Positions 1 through 6,900 of a DNA stretch of 14,800 bases are shown here, piece by piece. The translations under genes were made by a program, and so were the position numbers. How positions within the stretch are numbered: position 1 is the first letter of the stretch; every line of letters begins with the position of its first letter. The stretch covers positions 1 to 14,800 of the forward strand of contig JBBREK010000094.1 in NCBI GenBank assembly GCA_038203025.1, read 5' to 3'. This DNA is from UBA11346 sp038203025. GTDB lineage: Bacteria > Planctomycetota > UBA11346. Below the pieces are notes generated by a model. The model was not told where the DNA came from, did not search any database, and worked only from the letters and a program-made list of their open reading frames with translations.

Positions 1-1317
1 AATAGCCTCTATGGCGCGCACCAAGGCTTGCAGGAAGCGGGCGGCTGGTGCGCCGTCGAGGCCCTGGTGATCGATGGTCAGCGACAGGGCGATAGACGGG
101 ATGAACTCGACGCCCTTCGGCCCGTCGTACGGACGCAGGACGATGCCGCCGACGCCAAGGATGGCGACTTCGGGCACGTTCAGCACCGGGGTGAAGTGCT
201 CGATGCCGAGCGCGCCGAGGTTGGTGACGGTGAAGGTGCTGCCGGAGAGCTGCTCCGGCTTCGCCGTGCCCGCCTGGCAGGCCTTGGCCAGCGCCCGTAC
301 GTCGCGGCCGATCTCGGCGACGCTCTTGCGCCCGGCATCCTTGACCACAGGCACCATCAGCCCGCGCTCGGTGTCGACCGCGACGCCGATATGGATGTCG
401 GCGAACTGGCGGATTATGTCGCCGAGGAAGTGGGCATTCACCGCCGGGAACTTCGGCAGGGTGCGCGCCACCGCGAGCAGGATGAGATCGTTGACCGATG
501 GCGCCGCCAGGCCGACCGATTCGCCGGCCGCCTTGTAGCGGGCGCGCAGGGCGTTCATCGCCGTGGCCTTGGCGGTGGTGTTCAGGGTCAGCTGCGCGGT
601 CGAGCTGATCGACTGGCGCATGCGTTCGGCGATGATCTTGCGGATCGACTTGACGGGGATGTCCGTCGTTGTCCCTGGCATTGCCCCGGTTTCGGGTTTC
701 GGGTTTCGGGTTTCGGGGGGCGCAGTGCGATCGGCGGCGGTGATCGTGCCGGCGAGGCCAGAGCCAACCGCTGGCAGGCTGCCGCCAGCCGCCTTGGCGG
801 CCGGGGTCAGGCGCGGGGCGTTGGCGATGTCGCGCTCAATGACCAGGCCGTTGGGGCCAGAGCCGGCGACGCCGGCAAGGTCGACGCCCTTGGCAGCCGC
901 GGCTTCGCGGGCCCGCGGGCTGGAGCCGGCCTCCCTGGGAGCGCGGGCCGCTGGCCCGCCCGTCACCCCGGCCGGCTCGGCCGGGGTTGCTACCGGCTTC
1001 GCTTCCGGTTCGCCGGCGGGCTGAAGCCTGCCGGCCGTACCGGCTAAAGCCGGTGCTACCAGATCCCCGACGTCCTCACCGGCGGCACCGATGACGGCGA
1101 TCGGCGTCTGCACCGGCACATCCTCGCCCTCGGCCCGGACCTGGGCTAGCAGAGTGCCGGCGGCGGTGGCGGGGACTTCGACGGTGGCCTTGTCGGTCTC
1201 GACCTCGCACAGGCCGTCACCGTCCTTGATCGCCTCGCCGACCTGCTTCAGCCAGCGCACGATGAGGCAGGATTCGACCGAATTTCCCTGCTTGGGCAGG
1301 ACGACGACAGTGGCCAT
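1..1317 (-). CDS. Dihydrolipoamide acyltransferase (E2 of a 2-oxoacid dehydrogenase complex), C-terminus cut by the window
   Basis: This is the core subunit of a 2-oxoacid dehydrogenase complex, which transfers the acyl group from lipoamide to CoA in the cytoplasm. The ATG at 1317-1315 opens a frame that stays open for 439 codons to base 1. Residues 1-76 form a lipoyl domain with the acceptor lysine K43 in ETDKATVEV. Residues about 131-167 look like the peripheral subunit-binding domain (GVDLAGVAGSGPNGLVIERD). The catalytic domain starts near residue 215 and carries the active-site motif DHQGLDG (H417, D421), so only a few C-terminal residues should be missing. The two linkers are rich in Ala, Pro and Gly and are encoded by palindromic and tandem-repeat DNA. 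The start lies one nucleotide after the stop of the DeoR-type gene, and GGAG lies about 10 nt upstream. The substrate (pyruvate, 2-oxoglutarate or branched-chain oxoacid) cannot be told, because no E1 gene is in view; pyruvate is the likeliest. Confidence 0.93.
   Translation of the reverse strand, partial: MATVVVLPKQGNSVESCLIVRWLKQVGEAIKDGDGLCEVETDKATVEVPATAAGTLLAQVRAEGEDVPVQTPIAVIGAAGEDVGDLVAPALAGTAGRLQPAGEPEAKPVATPAEPAGVTGGPAARAPREAGSSPRAREAAAAKGVDLAGVAGSGPNGLVIERDIANAPRLTPAAKAAGGSLPAVGSGLAGTITAADRTAPPETRNPKPETGAMPGTTTDIPVKSIRKIIAERMRQSISSTAQLTLNTTAKATAMNALRARYKAAGESVGLAAPSVNDLILLAVARTLPKFPAVNAHFLGDIIRQFADIHIGVAVDTERGLMVPVVKDAGRKSVAEIGRDVRALAKACQAGTAKPEQLSGSTFTVTNLGALGIEHFTPVLNVPEVAILGVGGIVLRPYDGPKGVEFIPSIALSLTIDHQGLDGAPAARFLQALVRAIEAI
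689..716. repeat. Four tandem copies of the heptamer GTTTCGG inside the E2 gene
   Basis: The 7-bp unit GTTTCGG is repeated four times without interruption on the plus strand. On the minus strand it is read as the E2 linker peptide PETRNPKPET (about residues 201-210), between the subunit-binding and catalytic domains. Because seven is not a multiple of three, each copy is read in a different frame, and gain or loss of one copy would shift the frame. Confidence 0.9.
943..987. repeat. Two perfect GC-rich palindromes inside the first E2 linker
   Basis: Positions 943-949 (GCGGGCC) pair with 953-959 (GGCCCGC) around the 3-nt loop GCT. Positions 965-974 (ACCCCGGCCG) pair with 978-987 (CGGCCGGGGT), also around GCT. 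Both stems are perfect. They encode E2 residues about 111-125, between the lipoyl and subunit-binding domains. They look like short dispersed palindromic elements that have become protein-coding linker. Confidence 0.75.
1014..1059 (-). repeat. Bipartite double-hairpin repeat, copy 1 (inside the E2 gene)
   Basis: Read on the minus strand this is a pair of hairpins: CCGGCTTTAGCCGG, then GGCAGGCTTCAGCCCGCC. It aligns without gaps to 10425-10470 on the plus strand; by hand count 37 of 46 positions match, and the differences lie mainly in loops and spacer or as paired stem changes. It encodes E2 residues about 87-102, right after the lipoyl domain, and keeps the reading frame. Confidence 0.8.
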
Positions 1318-1318
1318 G

Positions 1319-2065
1319 TCAGATGATCTCCGGGAAGCGGGAACGGTAGGGATCCAGGCGGGCATCGCGCGGATCAAGGTCGGTGGCAAGAATGGCGCCG
1401 GCGGGCAGATCCCAGGCGCCGGTCGAGCGGCTGCCGAGCTTGGCGCCGTCAATCGCCAGGGCGACGCGGCGGCTGCGCTGGCCGACGTAGGACTTCAGCT
1501 CGGCGTCTTCGGCGGCCGGCTCGCTCGGCCCGACCTGCGGATCGAGGGCGAAGGCGCTGCAGCAGGCCAGGTCGAAGGCCAGGCCATCCAGCACGCGCCG
1601 CGCCATCGGGCCGATGAAGTTGTCGGTCTCGCGGTTGAGCGCTCCGCCGACCAGCACTGGGACGATGCCGGGCAGGCGGGTGAGGGCGAGAAAGGTGTCG
1701 AGGTTGTTGGTCGCCGCGGTCAGCCCCGGCCGCGCCCCAAGCAGGCCGACCAGCTGGAACACTGTGGTCGAGCCGTCGAGGTAGATGGCGCCGGTGGCGG
1801 GGATCAGCGGCAGCAGCTTGGCGGCGGCGGTCTGCTTGGCCTTGCCACCGCGCTCCAGCCGGGCGGCGAAGCTCAGCCGGCCCTGGGCCACCGCCCCGCC
1901 GTGCACCCGCGCCACCGCGCCGGCCGCTGAGAGCTTCTCCAGGTCGCGGCGGATGGTCATCTCCGACACGCGCATGCGTCGGGCCAGGACCGAGACCGAC
2001 ACCGAGCCCTGCTTGGTCAGCAGGCGCTGCAGCATCCCCAGACGGTCTTCGGCAAGCTGTCGCAT
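1319..2065 (-). CDS. DeoR-family transcriptional regulator
   Basis: This is a cytoplasmic DNA-binding regulator of the DeoR/GlpR type; such proteins are usually repressors released by a phosphorylated sugar. It has 248 residues, the usual family length. Residues 6-60 form the winged helix-turn-helix, with the typical VLARRMRVSEMTIRRDLEKL (27-46) and the wing VARVHGGAV. Residues about 75-235 are the sensor domain, with the family ligand-site pattern IYLDGSTTV (94-102) and IDGAKLG (205-211). I chose the ATG at 2065 because the helix-turn-helix follows at the normal distance; the open frame continues upstream but only as antisense to other genes. Its stop is one nucleotide before the E2 start, so the two are probably cotranscribed and translationally coupled. 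The inducer is unknown. Confidence 0.9.
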   Translation of the reverse strand: MRQLAEDRLGMLQRLLTKQGSVSVSVLARRMRVSEMTIRRDLEKLSAAGAVARVHGGAVAQGRLSFAARLERGGKAKQTAAAKLLPLIPATGAIYLDGSTTVFQLVGLLGARPGLTAATNNLDTFLALTRLPGIVPVLVGGALNRETDNFIGPMARRVLDGLAFDLACCSAFALDPQVGPSEPAAEDAELKSYVGQRSRRVALAIDGAKLGSRSTGAWDLPAGAILATDLDPRDARLDPYRSRFPEII

Positions 2066-2105
2066 CGTGTGAGAACGAACATAATCGAACACACGGCGTT
2101 GACAA
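2066..2105 (-). promoter_or_regulatory. Candidate promoter and operator of the DeoR-E2 unit
   Basis: On the minus strand, TTGTCA (2105-2100) and TATGTT (2083-2078) are separated by 16 bp, a fair sigma-70-like pair. The plus strand carries CGAACA twice, at 2076-2081 and 2086-2091, exactly one helical turn apart and over the -10 region. The match TGTG/CACA flanks this block. GTTCG-type half sites are known for DeoR-family proteins such as GlpR. If the promoter is right, transcription would start only about six nucleotides before the ATG at 2065, which fits the lack of a Shine-Dalgarno sequence there. Confidence 0.4.
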
Positions 2106-2224
2106 GGCCCGCTAGACCCACCGACGCCTTGACCCTGCGCCGGGCCGCCGTCCAATCGGACTGAGGCCTCGCCCAGGCCGCGCTCCAGCCGATTGGCGCC
2201 TGCACAACGGACATCTACTGAACC

Positions 2225-2566
2225 ATGGCCACCCAGGTCTTCGTCAAGGTCCACCACACCGTCGCCGTCGCAGGTGACGAGCTGCGCATCGTCAGTCCCG
2301 GGGGCGAGGTCGCCGTCATCGCCCTGGCCGCTCTCGGCCGTGTGGTCGCCTACAAGAAGGACCTGTTCCGGCCGCAGCTGATCAACCTGTTGTTCACCAG
2401 CGTCGATGGCGAGGTCGAGGTCGAGGAGATCTCCGAGGAGACAGCCGCGCTGGTCTCGGCCACCCTGTCCGCCCACGGCCATACGGTCGTTCCGGTGACC
2501 AGCTGGTGGCCGACCGTGAACGATCCGCTGCATCGCCAAGGCGACATCGTCGTCTGCGGCGGCTGA
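2225..2566 (+). CDS. Hypothetical protein, 113 residues
   Basis: I do not recognise this protein. Codon use supports a real gene: the first codons nearly all end in C or G. It has no signal peptide or membrane segment, so it is probably cytoplasmic. The first half alternates short hydrophobic stretches (VFVKVHHTVAVAGDELRIV, VAVIALAALGRVVAY), which suggests beta strands. It then has an acidic run (EVEVEEISEETA) leading into a helix, and ends with VVPVTSWWPTVNDP. This would fit a small beta-barrel or PH-like fold, but that is only an impression. There is no clear ribosome-binding site before the ATG at 2225. It is divergent from the DeoR-type gene, with 159 bp between the starts, and is followed by another unrecognised gene after 20 bp. 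Confidence 0.7.
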   Translation: MATQVFVKVHHTVAVAGDELRIVSPGGEVAVIALAALGRVVAYKKDLFRPQLINLLFTSVDGEVEVEEISEETAALVSATLSAHGHTVVPVTSWWPTVNDPLHRQGDIVVCGG

Positions 2567-2586
2567 GCAGGCGGGATGCGGGCACC

Positions 2587-3093
2587 ATGATCCTCTACTG
2601 TGCAGGCTACAAGATCCGCGCCGAGGTGATCCGGCTCTACCCGTCGCCTGGCGTGGCGACCGTGTGGACCTGCCGGACCACGTTCAACCAGGCGCTGCAG
2701 CGGCATCAGCTTGCGGCGGCCGACGTCTGCTCTGCCCGGCTGACCGGCCGCCTGGCCGAGGTGATCCCGGCCGAGCTCGTCGCGACGATCGACGAGCTGT
2801 CTGCGGCCCTCGACGCGGCCGAGGCCGGACTGGAGGAGCAGGGCAGGTACTTTCCCTGGACTGAGATCGCTGATGTCGACTCGTTCATCACCGGCCGCAT
2901 CCGCGCACGCGTCCCGGCGGCAGCGGCAGCGGCAGCAGCGGCAGCAGCAGCAGCAGACGGGTTTGTGCACGACGGCAGCGGCATCCTCACGGTCAAGGAG
3001 GGGGTGGATGGCCCGCCGCATCGGATCCGCATCGACTGCATCCAGATGCTGGAACTGCCGCAGGCGGCGCGGCGGCGATCAGCGGGCGGGTGA
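2587..3093 (+). CDS. Hypothetical protein with a 13-alanine tract, 168 residues
   Basis: I do not recognise this protein. It starts at the ATG at 2587, 20 bp after the preceding gene, and is probably in the same transcript; an in-frame ATG at 2506 would overlap that gene and adds only an Arg-rich tail. Residues 1-110 look like a folded domain (MILYCAGYKIRAEVIRLYP, then helices rich in Ala, Leu and Glu). Residues 111-123 are thirteen alanines. The C-terminal 45 residues are a second part (GFVHDGSGILTVKEG, then IRIDCIQMLEL). There is no signal peptide or membrane segment. Third positions are strongly C or G in the folded parts, which supports coding. Confidence 0.68.
   Translation: MILYCAGYKIRAEVIRLYPSPGVATVWTCRTTFNQALQRHQLAAADVCSARLTGRLAEVIPAELVATIDELSAALDAAEAGLEEQGRYFPWTEIADVDSFITGRIRARVPAAAAAAAAAAAAADGFVHDGSGILTVKEGVDGPPHRIRIDCIQMLELPQAARRRSAGG
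2917..2955 (+). repeat. GCA/GCG triplet repeat encoding 13 alanines
   Basis: Thirteen consecutive alanine codons, ending in five pure GCA triplets, join the two parts of the 168-residue protein. Triplet slippage here would change the linker length without shifting the frame. Confidence 0.9.
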
Positions 3094-3480
3094 TCCCGAG
3101 GCTGCGAAGAACGGGTGTAACAACTCAGGCCCGGGGCCCCGTCGCGCAGCGATGGGGCGGGCGCCGAGTGGCGGTGGGCGGATATACTGGGCGAAGCCCC
3201 TCCGCCCACGGTTTCGGAGCCGTGCGACGAAACCGAGCCGCGACAAAGCCCGTGGGGGCAGGCCCGCGGGGCCGCGGGGGCGGAGCCCATGATCAGTCAC
3301 GAACGGGTAAGATAAAGCCCCGGGAACCGCCCTTGGATGCACAGGGAGGACCAGAGGAACCAGAGGGCGAAGGCGATCTGTCCATACGACGGCACTATCT
3401 GCGACTCAGGCCGTCAGCTGTCGACTGGCGTTGACCCACCCCCATCGCAGCGCACGATTCCAGCCAGGGGGGGGGCGGAC
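3094..3480. other. Gene-free stretch of 387 bp with strong hairpins
   Basis: No frame here has convincing codon use or a recognisable product. The left half is highly structured. One hairpin pairs 3137-3145 with 3149-3157 (nine pairs, one G-U). A nested hairpin pairs 3174-3181 (GTGGGCGG) with 3202-3209 and holds an inner GGGC-GAA-GCCC at 3189-3199. Another pairs 3209-3216 (CGGTTTCG) with 3228-3235. Two CCGCGG sites follow at 3264-3277. No U-tract follows any stem, so these are not classic terminators. The right half (3300-3466) is less structured and purine-rich, and ends in nine G residues before the next gene. I looked for RNase P RNA, tmRNA, SRP RNA and 6S motifs and found none. It could be a cluster of palindromic repeats or an unknown RNA. 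Confidence 0.5.
3467..3480 (+). promoter_or_regulatory. Ribosome-binding region with a nine-G tract
   Basis: Nine consecutive G residues (3467-3475) lie five nucleotides before the ATG at 3481. The tract could serve as the Shine-Dalgarno sequence. Homopolymer tracts of this length are prone to slippage, so the strength or spacing of the site could vary between cells. Confidence 0.45.
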
Positions 3481-3717
3481 ATGTTCAAGATATTGCTGCT
3501 CATCATCGTCCTGCTGGGGCTCGGCGGTGTGGCGTACTGGTATGGCTACAACAATGGCAAAGCCGACGCGCAGACGAATGCCAACGCCCGATCGTTGGAG
3601 AACACGGCGTTGCAATACGTCGACAAGATGAAGACGATAGAGGTGCAGTATCGGGACAAGGACGGAAACATCGTCATCCCGAAGGTGAAGTGGGACGAGA
3701 TGCACCAGAAGCCGTGA
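3481..3717 (+). CDS. Small membrane-anchored protein, 78 residues
   Basis: I do not recognise this protein. The first residue is followed by a strong hydrophobic segment (ILLLIIVLLGLGGVAYWYGY, residues 4-23), which should be a single membrane anchor. The remaining 55 residues are polar and charged (NGKADAQTNANARSLENTALQYVD, then KDGNIVIPKVKWDEM). They would lie outside if the protein inserts N-terminus-in, which the single lysine at position 3 only weakly supports. I chose the ATG at 3481, not the in-frame ATG at 3337, because the upstream codons look non-coding and a G-rich tract lies at a suitable distance. It uses codons that are rare in its neighbours (ATA, TTG, CGA, GGA), which may mark acquired DNA or low expression. 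Confidence 0.6.
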   Translation: MFKILLLIIVLLGLGGVAYWYGYNNGKADAQTNANARSLENTALQYVDKMKTIEVQYRDKDGNIVIPKVKWDEMHQKP

Positions 3718-3887
3718 CGCGTTCACGCGCACCCAGATTGTCGACCGGGTGTCGGAGCGCACCGGTCCCACGCTCGGCAGAGACTGCCGCCTCGTCGTAC
3801 ACGCGCGCCACAGCAGTTGAAACAACGCGACGTCAAACCACTACCGGGGAACAGCTGAGACAATAACATCAGGGCCACCCTGGAGGT

Positions 3888-3902
3888 ATGCACTGGTCGT
3901 GA
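3888..3902 (+). other. Four-codon ORF overlapping the hydrolase start
   Basis: GGAGG at 3882-3886 is the best ribosome-binding site in the area. The nearest start is an ATG at 3888 opening a four-codon frame (Met-His-Trp-Ser) whose TGA (3900-3902) overlaps the GTG start at 3899 by two bases. It could couple translation of the hydrolase. It may equally be chance, since GGAGG is only one base from this ATG. Confidence 0.25.
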
Positions 3903-6900
3903 TCGTCCGTTCCGCCCTGCTTGTGCTGTGCGCCGTGCTGCTGCCGGCGGTCGAGGTGCGCCTGGCCGGGCCACTGACCACGACCGTCGACCTGCTCGCC
4001 GACATGCCGCTGGGCGACGCTCTGCTCACCGCCGAGGTGGCGGTGTCGGACGATGCCCCGGCCGATCTGCAGGTGGCGGCCTTCTCCCTTGGCGACGATG
4101 GCAGCTGGCGCCAGTCGGTGCGATTCCAACCGCTGCCACCCGGTCGCCACAGTCTGGCCCTGGTCGTCCCAGGCAGGCCGGGCATGAACGTCCGCGCCAT
4201 CGGCGGTCTGGTGAGCTGTAGCGCTGCTCCAGGCGGCCACCTGCGCATCGACGCAGCCAACGCCTTGCCGCACAGCCTCGCTGGCGAGCAGCGCCTCCAC
4301 GATCTGGCCTGGGATCCACCCAGGGTGCGCCCCGGTCAGCCGTGGCGCCTGCGCCTTCGTCCCGAGGTCGTGGTCGGCTGCACCATCACCGGCACCGCCA
4401 CCGCTGCCGACGGCAACCGCGTGGCGCTGGTGGTCGAACCGCCCGCTGCCGACGGACGCTGGCAGCTGACCTTCGTGCCGCCGACGGCAGGTGTGTGGAC
4501 GGTCGAGGCGGGCGCGCAGTGGCCAGGAACGACCGCACAACAGCGGATCGAGGTCGTCGCCGAGGGACCGCCTCCTGTGGCAACAGCACCCGCACCAGCC
4601 GTGGCCGGCGGCACCACCCTGACCGGCCCGCTGCGCAGCGAACTAGCCCGGCCGGTGGCCGAGGCGGCAGCAGCCTGGCGCGTCACCGCCCGCTTGGTGG
4701 CACCCGCCGATGCCGCAGCCGATCTCGCGGTCGGCGCCTTCGTGCGTGATGGCGACGGTGGCTGGCGACGCTCGCGCCGGATCAGCCACCTGAAGCCGGG
4801 CGCACAGGAGGTCGCCTGGGAGGTGCCCGCTGGCGGCGCACGCGGTCCGGGAGAGGCCGGCCTGGCGCTATGGACCTCCGGCACGTCGCCGCTTGCCGTC
4901 GACGGCCTCACCGTCCGTGCCGTGCCGCTTCCGGCCGGTGATCCGGGCTTCGACCGTCTGCGTCTGACAGGCTTAGCGCAGGTGAAGCAGGGCTTGCAGG
5001 TGGCGGTCGGAAAGACCTGGGAGCTGTCCCTGGTGCCGATGCCCGACGACCCGCGCTGCCTGGTCCAGGCGCTGGTTAGCGTCGCTGGCGGCGAGCCGGT
5101 GCCGGTGCCGGCGCGGCGGGATGCCGATGGACGCCATCACATCGCCTTCCATCCCAGCCTGCCCGGGTCGTGTCGGGTCGAGCTGATTGGCCGGTGGAGT
5201 GACGGCCGCACGCGGAGCTCCGTCCTGCCGCCGGTCGTGGTCGTCGGCGAGCATCCCAACCCGGGCGCGGCGCAGTTGACGGTGCGTGGACCGCTGGTCC
5301 GGGTCGTGCCGCTGCCGGGGGGTGCGCTTGAGGCGATCGTACTGGTCCCTGATGGGGCGCCGGCCGACCTGTCGGCGGCACAGGTGGCGATCGACAGTGA
5401 TGACCGTTGGTTCCAGTCGACCGAGCCGCAGGCGCTGCATCCGGGGATCAACCGCCTGCGCTGTGCCCTTACTCCGGACGCGGTCCTGGCCGCGGCGCCG
5501 GGCAACGCCCGCTGGGACGCGGCAGCGCAGGACCGCCTGCGCCGCCGCGCCCTCGCCATCACCACCGCCAGCGCCGCGCCGGTGCGCGTGCAGCTGGGCC
5601 TGGTGGAGCAGCGGCAGCCGCCGCCGCCGCCGCCGCCGCAGCAGCAGCCGTCGCCCAGCCGTCTGTCCGGGCTGACCACCTCGGGCGCGGCGTGCACCGG
5701 CGAGCGCTGGACTCTCGGTGTACGTCCCGAGCCGTTTCCCGCCAATCCCTACGAGCCTGACGAGTTCCGCCTCGACCTCGAGGTGGTGGCGCCAGACGGC
5801 TCGCGCCAGCAGTTGCCGGGATTCTGCACCGCCGACATGGCAGCGTCCGATCGCGGCGACCGCGAGGAGGTGCAGCAGGCCTCGTCCTCGCGCTTCGCGG
5901 TGCGCTGGCGTCCGCGACAGCCCGGCCGGTATGGCCTTACCGTCATGGCGGCGTGGCGTGACGGCGCGGTGGTGCGCTGCGCCCTGCCCGAGATCGAGGT
6001 CGCAGGCGCGGTCTGGGAAGGCTACGCCCGCGTCGATCGCCAGGACCCGCGTTTTTTCGCCGCCGACGGCCGCTTCCTCTGGCCCAACGGCCCCAACCTG
6101 CGTTCGGTGTGGGATGTGCGCGCGCGCGACCGCATGCACACCCGTCTCACCCCTGATCGTGGCAGCCTGGCTTACGACGCCTACCTGGAGCGCTTCGCCG
6201 CCGGCGGTGCCAATGCCTGCGAGATCTGGCTGAGCGCGTGGAACCTGGCGCTGGAGTGGCGCGCCGACTGGCCGGGCTTCGCTGGCGTGGGACGCTACAA
6301 CCTGGGCAACGCCTGGCGTCTCGACCATATCCTCGACACCGCCTGGGCGCACGGCGTGCGCGTCAATCTGGTGATCAACAACCACGGCCAGGCCTCGGAG
6401 CGCACCGACACCGAGTGGGCGAGCAACCCGTACAACCGCCTGCGTGGCGGTCAGCTGACGCGAGCGCAGGAGCTGTTCAGCGACCCGTGGGCGCTGCGCG
6501 GCCAGGCCAATCTGCGGCGTTATCTCATCGCCCGCTACGCCGACCATCCGGCCGTGCTGGGCTGGAAGTTGTGGACTGAGATCAATCTTACCAACGGCGG
6601 GCCGCTGTTGCGTCCCTGGCACGAGCAGGCGGTGCAGCTCTGGCACGCCGAGGACGCCTACGGCCATCCGGTGGCCACGCACTGGAGTGGAGACTACCGC
6701 TCTCCCGATCACGCCATCGCCGAGATGATGGACTACCTCTGCATCGACGCCTACCACGACGACAAGCCCGAAAACCCCTACCGTCTGGTGCATCTCCTGC
6801 TGCGCGATAGCACCCTGGCCGACGACCGCGGCCTGGCCCGCCTCGCCCGTCCGCTACTGGTCACCGAGTACGGCGGCAACTGGTCGGGGACGCGCAACGA

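Noticed and set aside
28..1047. Long open frame on the plus strand (339 codons)
   Set aside because: It is antisense to the E2 gene, whose lipoyl, binding and catalytic motifs are unmistakable on the minus strand. Its product is Arg/Gly-rich and matches nothing.
2066..2539. Upstream extension of the DeoR-type frame to a start at 2539
   Set aside because: The extension adds about 158 residues that are antisense to the gene at 2225-2566 and lie ahead of the normal N-terminal helix-turn-helix.
3181..3186. TATACT-like -10 box inside the hairpin block
   Set aside because: No acceptable -35 lies 15-19 bp upstream, and the sequence sits inside the loop of a strong hairpin.
3094..3480. Known structured RNA (RNase P RNA, tmRNA, SRP RNA, 6S RNA)
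   Set aside because: The conserved core sequences of these RNAs are not present on either strand.
5618..5638. Seven CCG triplets as a possible sequencing or assembly error
   Set aside because: The frame continues intact on both sides, and a Pro-rich hinge is expected between modules of such enzymes.
4973..6793. 606-codon open frame on the minus strand inside the hydrolase gene
   Set aside because: It is a G+C-driven antisense frame. The plus-strand protein has a signal peptide, repeats and catalytic motifs.
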